Source: Parvularcula sp. LCG005 (GTDB lineage: Bacteria > Pseudomonadota > Alphaproteobacteria > Caulobacterales > Parvularculaceae). Taken from it: a DNA stretch of 64,000 nucleotides. The notes beneath the pieces were generated by a model. It ran no database searches, was not told where the DNA came from, and was given only the letters and a program-made list of their open reading frames with translations. The position numbers and the translations under genes were made by a program. How positions within the stretch are numbered: position 1 is the first letter of the stretch; the number at the start of each line of letters is the position of its first letter. Shown here piece by piece: positions 56,362 through 64,000 of the stretch. Where the stretch lies: assembly GCF_032930845.1 (NCBI RefSeq), contig NZ_CP136758.1, forward strand, positions 1,999,001 to 2,063,000, read 5' to 3'.

Positions 56362-57554
56362 GCCATCGCCTCGGTCGGACCGAGCGGCTTTACCGTCACC
56401 AGCGACAGTACGAACGCTGAAAACGCACAGATGAAGATCATCAGTACCATGGGCAACAAGGTGCCGTCGAAAATTGTCGCCCCGACGGTCATCGCGATCG
56501 CACCGGACACGGTTTGCAGGGTGCCGCTGAGCGCGGAAGCCGAACCGGCCACCGCGCCATTCTCTTCAAGCGACAGAACCGTCGCCGTGGGGATGACAAG
56601 GCCCAGAAAAGCGTAGCTGACGAACAACAGCCCGGCGAGGAGGTAGAAATTATCTGCCCCCGCAAGGGTCAGGACAAAGAGCAACGTCATGCCGGATGCA
56701 TAGGCAAGCGTGGCGCCGCGCACCACGCGATGCATACCGAACCGCTTGCCGAAGTTCGAAGCCATCTGTGACATGCCAAAGAAACCCACGGCGTTGAACG
56801 CGAAGCCCAGGGCAAATTGGGTCGGCGTCAGGCCGAAGTGATCAATATAGATGAACGATGCTGAGGCCAGAAACGAGAAGAAGCTCGCCATACCGAAACC
56901 ACCGATCATGGTTAGTCCCATGAAACCTGGATCCTGCAACAGACGCCCATAGGTCGTGCGCATGCGCTTGAAGGACAATGGTTCACGCAGCTCCGGTGGG
57001 CGCGTTTCCTTCAGGACAAACAGCACAATAAAGATGTCGAGCGCCGCCACGGTCATGACCGCAAAGAACACGGACCGCCAGCCAAAGGGCTCAATCAAGA
57101 AGCTGCCGATCAGCGGCGCCAACATGGGCGCTAGCGAAATGACAAGCATCATCAAAGCCATCAGCCTTGTGGCCTCGTGGCCGCGTAGCAGGTCGCGCAC
57201 AATCGCGCGTGCGATCACCATGGATGACGCGGCCCCCACCCCCTGCATGAACCTGAATGCGATCAGCCACTCGATCGACGGCGCAAACGCGCACCCCAGA
57301 CTGGCGAGAACGTATAGAACCAGACCGCCGAGCATCGGCGGACGACGGCCGAAAGCATCGGAAAGCGGGCCATAGATAATCTGGCTGAGCCCAACAGCGA
57401 TGAAATAAGCAGTCAGGGTCATCTGCGCAGCGCCCTGATCGACGCGAAATTCTGACGCGATCGTCGGCAGTGCGGGCAGGTACATATCGATCGAAACGGG
57501 ACCGATCATCACCAAAGGGCCCAGGATCAGGGCGTATTTAGAGTAGGATGCCAT
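56358..57554 (-). CDS. Bcr/CflA-family multidrug efflux MFS transporter
   Basis: This 398-residue 12-helix proton antiporter of the DHA1 drug-export group has the hallmark Bcr/CflA segments. These are IDMYLPALPTIASEF near the first helix, YGPLSDAFGRRPPMLGGL (motif A, ~61-78), FMQGVGAASSMVIARAIVRD (motif B/C area) and a last-third SASALSGTLQTVSGA stretch. It starts at the ATG at 57554. Likely exports small drugs or dipeptides (family knowledge). It converges on the DUF606 gene, sharing the CTAG at 56358-56361. Confidence 0.9.
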   Translation of the reverse strand: MASYSKYALILGPLVMIGPVSIDMYLPALPTIASEFRVDQGAAQMTLTAYFIAVGLSQIIYGPLSDAFGRRPPMLGGLVLYVLASLGCAFAPSIEWLIAFRFMQGVGAASSMVIARAIVRDLLRGHEATRLMALMMLVISLAPMLAPLIGSFLIEPFGWRSVFFAVMTVAALDIFIVLFVLKETRPPELREPLSFKRMRTTYGRLLQDPGFMGLTMIGGFGMASFFSFLASASFIYIDHFGLTPTQFALGFAFNAVGFFGMSQMASNFGKRFGMHRVVRGATLAYASGMTLLFVLTLAGADNFYLLAGLLFVSYAFLGLVIPTATVLSLEENGAVAGSASALSGTLQTVSGAIAMTVGATIFDGTLLPMVLMIFICAFSAFVLSLVTVKPLGPTEAMA

Positions 57555-57672
57555 GGAATATGCCTGGAAGGTCGGCTGCTGTATGCGCCGTGTATCGTCT
57601 CACCAGAAACATATTGCAACTGCGAAGGGGAACAACGGCCCTGAACAATCCTTTGCTCAGGGCGCAACAAAT

Positions 57673-57696
57673 GGACCGGTGGCGAGCCACCGGTCC
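57673..57696. repeat. 11-bp perfect inverted repeat, possible terminator of the LuxR-type gene
   Basis: GGACCGGTGGC and GCCACCGGTCC are separated by 2 bases. On the minus strand the hairpin is followed by ATTTGTTG, a weak T-rich tail, about 100 bp after the stop of the LuxR-type gene. Each arm contains the ACCGGT core seen in the LacI operators, but without their flanking bases. Confidence 0.55.
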
Positions 57697-57796
57697 GATA
57701 AGCGCCTCTCTCCCCCCTTGGGACAGCAATCGCCCATCACCACACTAGGGTTGGGCGTCACGTCCTTGAATAGGGAAGATGACCTATTTGTTATAA

Positions 57797-58837
57797 TTAG
57801 GTAAATTGTCGGATGCGCTCACCGCCCATCAGGGCGAGCAACACCGCACTTCGCGAACTGATGCCCAATCGGTCCAGCACAGCCTCACTATGGCGCCGTG
57901 CCGTATGCACGCTGATCCCCAGCTGTGCCGCAATCTCATTGTCGGACTGTCCGCGCACAATGAAGTCCGCAACCTCGGCCTGGCGCGGGGTCAGCCCGAA
58001 ACTGTTTCGCGCCTGGTGTCGGATCCGCGTCGGCGACAGGTTGTCGATACGCATGATGACTTGGCTCGGCCGAAAGCCAGGCATCACGGGACCGGGCAGC
58101 CGGTGGACAGTGTTGTCACTGCCCTGGGGCGCCTGCATGGCGGCGAGTTCGTCGCTGGGCAAGCATTTAGCCAGTTCATTCATTGCGAAAATGCTGCGGT
58201 CTTCACATTCGATCATGGCGGGTACAGGCAATTGCGTGATCGCCTCGGTCATCCGAACCACATCGATAGACCGTTGATAGAGCGCATCAAATCCGGCCAC
58301 GAATGAGGGCAGCAGGAGCTCCAGAATCGCCTCCGTGCGGGGATCGTTGAAGGCGGGGTCATCGGGACCATCAAACCCGAAGGCAAACAGAGCCTCGCCA
58401 ATCGGCTGACGCGCGGCCATGCCGACGACATAGCGCAGGCCGGCCGGGCTGAAGGCATCCTTGAAAAAGCTGGTCTGTTCGACGATCGCGCGGTCGGAAA
58501 TCTTGGCCTCGTGATACACTCCCGATCCCATACTTCGCCGAAAGCGGTTGATCTGGTTAAAGGTCTCATCCGCGAAGTCGAAATAACCTTCGGAATCAAA
58601 TCCTCTCAGATTGCCCCGCACAAATTCCTCGATCTGCGGTCCGATCTTCAGCGGAATGAAATTGACGGTGCTGTCGAAAAAATAAGATGCAAAGGCGCCG
58701 CCTGCCCCGATCAGTGTCGCTGTCGCGGTCAGAATTTCGCGCACGTAGGACTGACTGCTTTCCTGCGGCAGGTGGTGCAGCATTTCCTGCAGACGAGTGA
58801 TCGCTTTGACGTCACTTTCCGTCAGTGAAACCGCCAT
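57797..58837 (-). CDS. LuxR-type helix-turn-helix transcriptional regulator
   Basis: This is a regulator of about 346 residues. The C-terminal LuxR/GerE DNA-binding domain is clear: FGLTPRQAEVADFIVRGQSD is followed by IAAQLGISVHTARRHSEAVL and a final helix (~275-335). The N-terminal ~200 residues form an alpha/beta region without a receiver phosphorylation site. I do not recognise an autoinducer domain with certainty, though the SYVREILTATATLIGAGGAF stretch and later helices could be GAF- or PAS-like. I chose the ATG at 58837 (GAGGAG upstream) over a GTG-like extension. It stands alone between the Bcr/CflA gene and der. No luxI gene is in the window, so any ligand is unknown. Confidence 0.82.
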   Translation of the reverse strand: MAVSLTESDVKAITRLQEMLHHLPQESSQSYVREILTATATLIGAGGAFASYFFDSTVNFIPLKIGPQIEEFVRGNLRGFDSEGYFDFADETFNQINRFRRSMGSGVYHEAKISDRAIVEQTSFFKDAFSPAGLRYVVGMAARQPIGEALFAFGFDGPDDPAFNDPRTEAILELLLPSFVAGFDALYQRSIDVVRMTEAITQLPVPAMIECEDRSIFAMNELAKCLPSDELAAMQAPQGSDNTVHRLPGPVMPGFRPSQVIMRIDNLSPTRIRHQARNSFGLTPRQAEVADFIVRGQSDNEIAAQLGISVHTARRHSEAVLDRLGISSRSAVLLALMGGERIRQFT

Positions 58838-58897
58838 CCCCCTCGCTCTCCTCTTATTGTGTCCGCCGTCGCCATAACGGACGGACACCGGCGCCCC

Positions 58898-60274
58898 CTA
58901 GCGCGTTTTCCTTTTGTGCTCGTAGGGATTTTCCCCTTTGCGGAGCATCAGTCTGATGGGTACAGCTTTTACGTCAAAAGCATCACGGATGCCATTGATC
59001 AAATAGCGTTTGTAACTCTCCGGCAGTTCGTCCGCCCGCTGGCAGTGCGCCATGAAGGTCGGCGGCCGTGTGTTCACCTGTGTGATGAAGCGGATCTTGA
59101 TCCGGCGACCGGCCACAGCGGGCGGCGGATGGCGCTGCGTCGCGTCGGCCAGCCACTGGTTCAGGTCGGAGGTTTTGATCTTGGCGTTCCAGTCGCGATA
59201 CACTTTGGTGATCGCCGGCATCAGCTTGTCCAGACCACGGCCGGTCTGGGCCGAGACCAGCATAATAGGCACATCGGGGGCTTGCGGCAGCAGGCGTGCA
59301 GCCTGTTCGCGCAAGGATCGCGCCCAAGCGTCCTTGTCTTCAACAAGGTCCCATTTGTTGGCAACGAGTATAATGGCCCGGCCTTCGCGCAGCGCAAGAT
59401 CAGCAATCTGCAGATCCTGTTTTTCAAACGGTATGGTCGCATCCATCATCACCACGACCACTTCCGCAAAGCGGATGGCGCGAATGGTATCGCCGACAGA
59501 CATCTTCTCCAGTCGGTCCTGCACCTTGGCGCGCTTCCGCATACCGGCAGTGTCGAAGAACTTGATCGGCCAGTCGCGATCCTCGTCCTTCCACGTCCAT
59601 TCGACGCTGATCGTATCGCGCGTGATCCCGGCTTCAGGACCAGTGAGCAGGCGCTCGTCATTCAGCAGTTTGTTCACAAGGGTGGATTTGCCCGCATTCG
59701 GGCGACCGATCACGGCGACCCGCAACGGCTTGAGCGGGTCGTCCCAGTCGAGGCTCTGGTCGTCTTCGACCGAACGATCGGCCTCTTCGGCGTAGGGGAT
59801 GAGAGCGGTATAGAGATCGCTCATGCCCTCGCCGTGCTCGGCGGAGATGGCAATGGGATCACCGAGGCCCAGGCGATAGGCCTCATAGGCCCCCTCTTCG
59901 CCGCGCCCCTCGGTCTTGTTGGCACACACGATCACCGGGCGACCGCCCTGGCGAAGCATCTGGGCCAACTCCAGATCCTGACTTGTGATCCCCGCCCGCG
60001 CATCGACGAGAAACAGGCTGACATCTGCCATCTCGATGGCTTTTTCGGTGCCCAGACGCATCCGCGCCTGCAGCGAGCCATCCGAGGCATCCTCAAGACC
60101 CGCAGTATCAATCAGGACGATATCGAGATCGCCAAGACGCACCTCGTGCTCTCGGCGGTCGCGGGTGACCCCCGGCTGATCGTCGACAAGCGCCAGTTTG
60201 CGCTTGGCAAGGCGATTGAACAGGGTGGATTTGCCGACATTGGGTCGGCCGATGATGGCTACGCGTAAGGGCAT
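58898..60274 (-). CDS. der: Ribosome-biogenesis GTPase Der (EngA)
   Basis: Der is an essential tandem GTPase that helps mature the 50S ribosomal subunit. The 458-residue product has two G domains and a C-terminal KH-like domain. The first P-loop, [12 protein letters not shown], is at ~8-19 with DTAGLED as G3 and NKTEG as G4. The second P-loop is [12 protein letters not shown] (~190) with [11 protein letters not shown], a Der hallmark, and NKWD. The tail is basic (YEHKRKTR). The start ATG at 60274 precedes [12 protein letters not shown] directly. Nothing unusual. Confidence 0.97.
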   Translation of the reverse strand: MPLRVAIIGRPNVGKSTLFNRLAKRKLALVDDQPGVTRDRREHEVRLGDLDIVLIDTAGLEDASDGSLQARMRLGTEKAIEMADVSLFLVDARAGITSQDLELAQMLRQGGRPVIVCANKTEGRGEEGAYEAYRLGLGDPIAISAEHGEGMSDLYTALIPYAEEADRSVEDDQSLDWDDPLKPLRVAVIGRPNAGKSTLVNKLLNDERLLTGPEAGITRDTISVEWTWKDEDRDWPIKFFDTAGMRKRAKVQDRLEKMSVGDTIRAIRFAEVVVVMMDATIPFEKQDLQIADLALREGRAIILVANKWDLVEDKDAWARSLREQAARLLPQAPDVPIMLVSAQTGRGLDKLMPAITKVYRDWNAKIKTSDLNQWLADATQRHPPPAVAGRRIKIRFITQVNTRPPTFMAHCQRADELPESYKRYLINGIRDAFDVKAVPIRLMLRKGENPYEHKRKTR

Positions 60275-60382
60275 GGTGGCGCGCCTTACACGAAGCTTGC
60301 CGTCCCGTCACGCATCTTGAGTGACGGCGAGGTTACCGCCACAAGCCGGACCGAACAGTCCTTAAAGGGAGAAGGAGTAGAT

Positions 60383-60871
60383 ATGCAGGTGATAGTGGTC
60401 ATGGGGGTATCCGGCTCGGGCAAATCAACCATAGGCGAAATGGTCGCGGACATGCGCAACATTCCGTTCCTCGAGGGCGATGGCTATCACCCTGCGCAGA
60501 ACCGGGCGAAAATGGTCGCAGGCCAGCCCCTGAGCAATGACGACCGCATGGCCTGGCTTGATGCGATCATTTCGGACGTTAATGATCAAGGTCAGTCGTG
60601 TGTTCTGGCCTGCTCAGCCCTCAATACGATGGTCCGCACACGGCTGACGCAGGAAATCAGCGCCCCCTGCATTTTTGTTCACCTGACGGGTGACCGGCGC
60701 CTGATCCAGGAGCGCATTATGGCACGCAAGGGGCATTTCTTCGACCCCAAACTGCTGGAAAGCCAGTTCGCCGCGCTCGAAAACCCAGGCGATGCCATTG
60801 CTGTCGACATCGCCGATCCGCCCGATGTGATCTGTACCAAGATCTGTGCGGCGCTTGACGCCCGGGCCTAA
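60383..60871 (+). CDS. gntK: Gluconokinase GntK
   Basis: GntK phosphorylates gluconate to 6-phosphogluconate, feeding the Entner-Doudoroff or pentose-phosphate route. The 162-residue product has the P-loop MGVSGSGKST at ~7-16, the DGYHPAQNRAKMVAGQPLSNDDR substrate loop (starts ~31), CSALNTMVRTRL and the lid motif KGHFFDPKLLESQF. I chose the ATG at 60383, with GAAGGAG five bases upstream; the longer frame from 60317 lacks this. It runs toward the gluconate permease gene and shares 4 bp (CTAA) with its stop codon, so import and phosphorylation are encoded by convergent units. Confidence 0.95.
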   Translation: MQVIVVMGVSGSGKSTIGEMVADMRNIPFLEGDGYHPAQNRAKMVAGQPLSNDDRMAWLDAIISDVNDQGQSCVLACSALNTMVRTRLTQEISAPCIFVHLTGDRRLIQERIMARKGHFFDPKLLESQFAALENPGDAIAVDIADPPDVICTKICAALDARA

Positions 60872-62229
60872 ACGAACATCGACAGGATGAGCACTACGAC
60901 GAGGCCGACAAATCCAATAAGCGTCGATGAGACAGTCCAGCTGCGCAAGGTTTGGGCCTCGGACAGCCCCAGATAACGGCTCACAAGCCAGAACCCTGAA
61001 TCGTTCACATGGCTGACGATACTGGCGCCCGATGAAATGGCGATCACCAGAAGGCCAAGTTCAGCGCCGCTCATCCCGGCCAGCTGCGCCACCGGCGCGG
61101 TCAGGCCGGCTGCCGTGATCATGGCCACCGTTGCGGATCCCTGGGCCACCCGAACGATCCCCGCCACGGTGAACGCAAAGAGATAGGGAGACATGCTGCC
61201 TGCCGTCAGGGCTTCGGCCACCGCTCGTCCTGCGCCAGATTCCACGAGGATCTGTTTGTAGACCCCGCCTGCCCCGGTCACGAGGACCACGAGACCTGCT
61301 GGCTCGAGGGATTTCAGCATCGCATCGTGTAATTTCTGCCGCGGCAGGCCACGCATGAGGCCAAAGGCGATCCACGCATAAAGACAGGCGATCAGAAGCG
61401 CCACGAACGGGTGCCCGATAAAGGTCAGCACCATGACAAGTGTGTCGTTGATGTCCGTCCCGCCCGTTTCCACCGCCTTTGTCACCGTGCTGAGCAGGAT
61501 AAGGACTAGCGGCAAGAGAATGACGGTCAAAGCCGAGCCAAACCCGATGGGGTGTTCCGCGCGGATAATGGAATCGTCGGCACGGCCATCGGTCGCCAAA
61601 GCTTCAGTCTGGAAGGTTTTCATCCGCGCCAGGAATTTGGCGTAGAGCGGTCCGGCGATGATCATCGCGGGCAAACCGGCCAAAGCACCAAACAGGATGA
61701 CCCAGCCGAGATCCGCTTTCAGGATTTCAGCCACGGCAATGGGCCCCGGCGTTGGTGGTACGAAAGCGTGGGTGACGGCCAGGCCCGCCAGCAGCGGGAT
61801 GGCAAAATAGATCAGAGGTTTCTTCGACTTGTCGCGCAGGCCGAAAAGGACCGGGATCAGGATGATGAACGCCACGTCGAAGAAAACCGGTATGGCAGCC
61901 AGAAAGCCGATCAGGCCAAGCGCCCACTGGGATTTGTCTTCCCCGAAGCGCCGCAGGATCGTGTTCGAGATGGCTTCCACCCCGCCTGAGGCTTCTAGCA
62001 GTGCGCCCATCATGGCCCCAAGCCCCACCACCACAGCGACAAAGCCCAGGGTGCCGCCCATGCCCGTCTGAATGGCGGTAATGATTCTGGCGGGCGCCAT
62101 CCCCGTTGACAGCCCGAACAGAATGCAGACGAGCAGCAACGCAATGAATGCTGGCAGCCGGAACACGAGAACAGCGACAAGCAATCCTGCAATCGACAGG
62201 GCCGTCATCAGAAGCGGCATGAGGTCCAT
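60868..62229 (-). CDS. Gluconate:H+ symporter, GntP family
   Basis: This 453-residue inner-membrane permease imports gluconate or a similar sugar acid. It has 12-14 hydrophobic helices and the GntP family features: GGTLGFVAVVVGLGAMMGALLE near residue 60-80, followed by IPVFFDVAFIILIPVLFGL. Further on are HAFVPPTPGPIAVAEIL, GAGGVYKQILVESGAG and the C-terminal HVNDSGFWLVSRYLGLSEAQ. It starts 14 bp after the MazG-like gene and is the last gene of the GH3-lactonase-MazG-permease operon. The convergent gntK supports gluconate as substrate. Confidence 0.94.
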   Translation of the reverse strand: MDLMPLLMTALSIAGLLVAVLVFRLPAFIALLLVCILFGLSTGMAPARIITAIQTGMGGTLGFVAVVVGLGAMMGALLEASGGVEAISNTILRRFGEDKSQWALGLIGFLAAIPVFFDVAFIILIPVLFGLRDKSKKPLIYFAIPLLAGLAVTHAFVPPTPGPIAVAEILKADLGWVILFGALAGLPAMIIAGPLYAKFLARMKTFQTEALATDGRADDSIIRAEHPIGFGSALTVILLPLVLILLSTVTKAVETGGTDINDTLVMVLTFIGHPFVALLIACLYAWIAFGLMRGLPRQKLHDAMLKSLEPAGLVVLVTGAGGVYKQILVESGAGRAVAEALTAGSMSPYLFAFTVAGIVRVAQGSATVAMITAAGLTAPVAQLAGMSGAELGLLVIAISSGASIVSHVNDSGFWLVSRYLGLSEAQTLRSWTVSSTLIGFVGLVVVLILSMFV

Positions 62230-62243
62230 GGGGTCTATCCCTT

Positions 62244-62621
62244 TTAAGTGGCCGCCACGATTCCTTCAACAGCACCCTTGGCCACATGCTTTTCGCGAAT
62301 TTTGGCCATGATGTCGGGGTGCTCGATGCGCACCAGTTCCTTCACCGCCGCGTCCTCAAGGTCTATCCCGGCCACTCCGCTATAGGCTGCCAGCGTGATT
62401 ATTACACCACCGACCTCCTGGGCGGGATCGCCCGGCGAACGGTCGAAAACATACTCGACCATCCGGTAAACCCTGTCGCGATCAAACCCTTCCGACTGGA
62501 CCAGTTCGAGCGCTTCCTCCAGAAAACGGGTGACACGTTCTTCTTTGCTTTCGGCGATGGCCGGGGCGAAACATGCCCTCAGCCATCTGGCCACCCGATT
62601 TTCGTAGTCTTTCAACCGCAT
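62244..62621 (-). CDS. MazG-like nucleotide pyrophosphohydrolase family protein
   Basis: A 125-residue all-alpha protein resembling the MazG/dUTPase-like fold. Helix 1 carries WLRACFAPAIAESKEERVTR, helix 2 has FLEEALELVQSEGFD with the E-rich metal-binding pattern, and the third helix contains EVGGVIITLAAYSGVAGIDL, where the second acidic site (usually ExxD) is weaker. So NTP pyrophosphatase activity is possible but not secure. It is tightly packed between the gluconolactonase (16 bp) and permease (14 bp) genes, an unexpected place for a house-cleaning enzyme. Confidence 0.75.
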   Translation of the reverse strand: MRLKDYENRVARWLRACFAPAIAESKEERVTRFLEEALELVQSEGFDRDRVYRMVEYVFDRSPGDPAQEVGGVIITLAAYSGVAGIDLEDAAVKELVRIEHPDIMAKIREKHVAKGAVEGIVAAT

Positions 62622-62637
62622 GCTGACGTCTTCTGAT

Positions 62638-63786
62638 CTAGAAGCCGACGCCTGTCAGATTGGTCTTGATCCGTGCCAGGAAGGCACCGGATGTGATGTA
62701 CAGCGTCTTGCCGTCAGGTCCGCCAAATGTGCAGTTCGCCGCGGCGCTGCCCGTGACGATAACCGCAAGATGCTTGCCGTCCTTATCAAAGACATGGACC
62801 CCGCCGGGGCCGGTGGTAAACAGCGTTCCGTCCTTGGCCATCGCCATGCCGTCTGGCAGGCCCGCAAGCCCTGCCTGTACCATGGGCGTTGCGTCCCAGA
62901 TCGTCTCGCGGCCCAGCGGCATGCCGTCATCGCTCAACGGATAACGGTAGACCATCGCCGATTCAGGATCAGAAACGGTGACAAAGAGGGACTCTTCGTC
63001 AGGCGACAGAATGACGCCGTTGGGCCGGGTCAGGCTTTCATCGACCACCTCAAGTAGTGGCTGCCCCTCAAGGCTCTCGGCGACAAACCGATAGACCGCG
63101 TTGAACGGCAGTTCCTTCACTGTGGACTCATCGCCCCCTTCAAGGCCATAGGGCGGGTCAGTGAAATAGATGCTGCCATTGGAGGCCAGCACAAGATCAT
63201 TCGGGCTGTTCAGCGATTTGCCTTCGAAGAAACGTACAAGGAAGGTTTTCTTCTTCGTCGCCAGATCCAGCTCTGCAATGGCGCGGTTACCATGATCGCC
63301 CATCAGGATCGTGCCCGGCTTCCTCCCCGCGATCAGGCCATTGGCCCCCGCTTCGCGGAAAACGCCGCTTGGCGGATTGGCCAACCCCGATGGCTTGAGG
63401 AAGGTCGATATGCCTTCGCTCTCCGTCCACCGGTACATGGTGTTCTCTGGCACATCCGTGAACAGAAGATAATTGCCGTCCTTGATCCAGACGGGCCCTT
63501 CGGACCATTTGAATTGCGCATCAGTCAATTTCTCGACGGTTGCGCCCTCGGGGAACAGGCCCGTTCCAGCGGGATCAAGGACGACCACACCAGGCCGGGT
63601 CTGGCTCTGAATCTTGCTCAAGGCCTCCTTGGCGTCATCCTTGGGAGGGGTCGCAACGGGCGCGGCCTCCTCCTGCATCATCGTCTCGTCGGTGATGGAC
63701 GATGTTTCGATATCCGGCTCGGTCGCCCCGCCACAAGCGCTCGTCATTGCGAGCAGAGCCACGAGGGATACAGTTTTCATCGACAT
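62638..63786 (-). CDS. SMP-30/gluconolactonase-family lipoprotein or exported protein
   Basis: This six-bladed propeller lactonase of 382 residues hydrolyses glucono-1,5-lactone or related sugar lactones to the acid. The N-terminus is a lipoprotein-like signal ending in MTSACGG, though the -3 residue is atypical. A ~55-residue acidic linker separates it from the propeller. Metal-binding residues are visible: Glu in KWSEGPVW, Asn in LNSPNDLVLAS, and Asn/Asp in LTRPNGVILSPDEESL. Periplasmic placement fits a pathway in which glucose is oxidised outside the inner membrane and gluconate is then imported. The GH3 gene ends 28 bp upstream and the MazG-like gene starts 16 bp downstream, so all are in one operon. 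Confidence 0.9.
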   Translation of the reverse strand: MSMKTVSLVALLAMTSACGGATEPDIETSSITDETMMQEEAAPVATPPKDDAKEALSKIQSQTRPGVVVLDPAGTGLFPEGATVEKLTDAQFKWSEGPVWIKDGNYLLFTDVPENTMYRWTESEGISTFLKPSGLANPPSGVFREAGANGLIAGRKPGTILMGDHGNRAIAELDLATKKKTFLVRFFEGKSLNSPNDLVLASNGSIYFTDPPYGLEGGDESTVKELPFNAVYRFVAESLEGQPLLEVVDESLTRPNGVILSPDEESLFVTVSDPESAMVYRYPLSDDGMPLGRETIWDATPMVQAGLAGLPDGMAMAKDGTLFTTGPGGVHVFDKDGKHLAVIVTGSAAANCTFGGPDGKTLYITSGAFLARIKTNLTGVGF

Positions 63787-63814
63787 GACGGCGTTCCTTG
63801 TCGTCTTTCGGACA

Positions 63815-64000
63815 CTACGGCAGCATCTTCACAGTGACGGGGGTCGCAATCGCGGCGGCAGGTGCCGTGGCCGAAATCCCATCCCCCAGGGTGAATGTCC
63901 CCTTAGCATGAATGTCGGCGGAGGAACTGCCAAGCATGAATTGAATATCGCCGGCCTCCACGATCCAGTCCCCGCTCTGGTCGATGAACGCAAACTGTCC
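63815..64000 (-). CDS. GH3 beta-glucosidase, C-terminal fragment at window edge
   Basis: A minus-strand frame enters from the right edge and ends at TAG 63815-63817, giving 61 visible residues. The segment AFIDQSGDWIVEAGDIQFML followed by GSSSADIHAKGTFTL is the typical C-terminal fibronectin-III-like domain of bacterial GH3 beta-glucosidases/beta-xylosidases. About 90 percent of the gene lies outside the window. It is the upstream gene of the gluconolactonase operon (28-bp gap), so glucose release and gluconate use are probably linked. Xylosidase activity cannot be excluded from the fragment. Confidence 0.78.
   Translation of the reverse strand, partial: GQFAFIDQSGDWIVEAGDIQFMLGSSSADIHAKGTFTLGDGISATAPAAAIATPVTVKMLP

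Noticed and set aside
57673-57696. ACCGGT-containing inverted repeat as a further LacI operator
   Set aside because: It lacks the TGnn/nnCA flanks of the pectin operators, lies downstream of a gene rather than in a promoter, and fits a hairpin better.
58859-60268. 469-codon plus-strand frame opposite der
   Set aside because: der is an unambiguous conserved gene on the minus strand. The antisense product is His/Arg-rich and matches no family.

Overview
The window looks like a chromosomal segment of a moderately GC-rich alphaproteobacterium. The evidence is a PopZ/DUF2497 polar-organiser homologue, the clpP-clpX pair, a short-form prolyl-tRNA synthetase without an editing insertion, a NodT-type efflux lipoprotein, and CtrA-like TTAA-N7-TTAA boxes in front of popZ. 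A Caulobacterales/Hyphomonadales/Maricaulales-type host is plausible, but the genus cannot be told from the sequence. No phage, plasmid, transposase or CRISPR genes were seen.

Layout. 1-4.2 kb (minus strand): a partial small membrane protein, clpX with its terminator, clpP, popZ-like, an isoaspartate-methyltransferase-like gene, then tRNA-Cys on the plus strand. 4.5-10.5 kb (plus): a tightly overlapping RND efflux operon (outer-membrane lipoprotein, adaptor, pump) followed by a terminator and tRNA-Asn. 10.9-15.0 kb (minus): an extremely acidic exported protein, proS, and a GH9 cellulase. 15.3-17.6 kb (plus): a three-gene cassette of GNAT acetyltransferase, RimK-like ATP-grasp ligase with an N-terminal RLAN-type domain, and a small SET-domain protein. 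I regard this cassette as the best candidate for an undescribed modification or biosynthesis pathway.

17.6-30.9 kb: a pectin/polygalacturonate locus. It contains a pectate lyase, a LacI-type regulator, kduI, kduD, two esterases, a TonB-dependent receptor, a 2-keto-4-pentenoate-hydratase-like enzyme, a PepSY-like lipoprotein and an IclR (KdgR-like) regulator. Four copies of a LacI-type operator, TGCTACCGGTGTCA or a close variant, lie in front of the receptor, kduI and the divergent lyase/hydratase pair. Two remnants mark past gene loss: a frameshifted GH43-like C-terminus and a truncated LacI helix-turn-helix.

31.0-49.9 kb (minus): a two-partner secretion system, with a giant (~5,770 aa) filamentous leukotoxin-LktA-like adhesin followed by its TpsB transporter. 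The adhesin gene holds an internal array of 387-bp (129-codon) repeats. 50.2-53.4 kb: an exported LacZ-like GH2 beta-galactosidase. 53.5-60.3 kb: two MFS exporters, tRNA-Leu, lipB, a DUF606 membrane protein, a LuxR-type regulator and der. 60.4-64 kb: gluconate utilisation. A GH3 beta-glucosidase (cut by the right edge), gluconolactonase lipoprotein, MazG-like protein and gluconate permease form a compact minus-strand operon converging on gntK.

Together the accessory genes describe a plant or algal polysaccharide user. Pectin is cut outside, oligomers enter through the TonB receptor, and KduI/KduD channel the unsaturated uronate toward 2-keto-3-deoxygluconate. Cellulose and beta-glucan products are handled by GH9/GH3, with oxidised glucose entering through gluconate. 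The kdgK and kdgA steps, and an inner-membrane uronate transporter, are not in the window.
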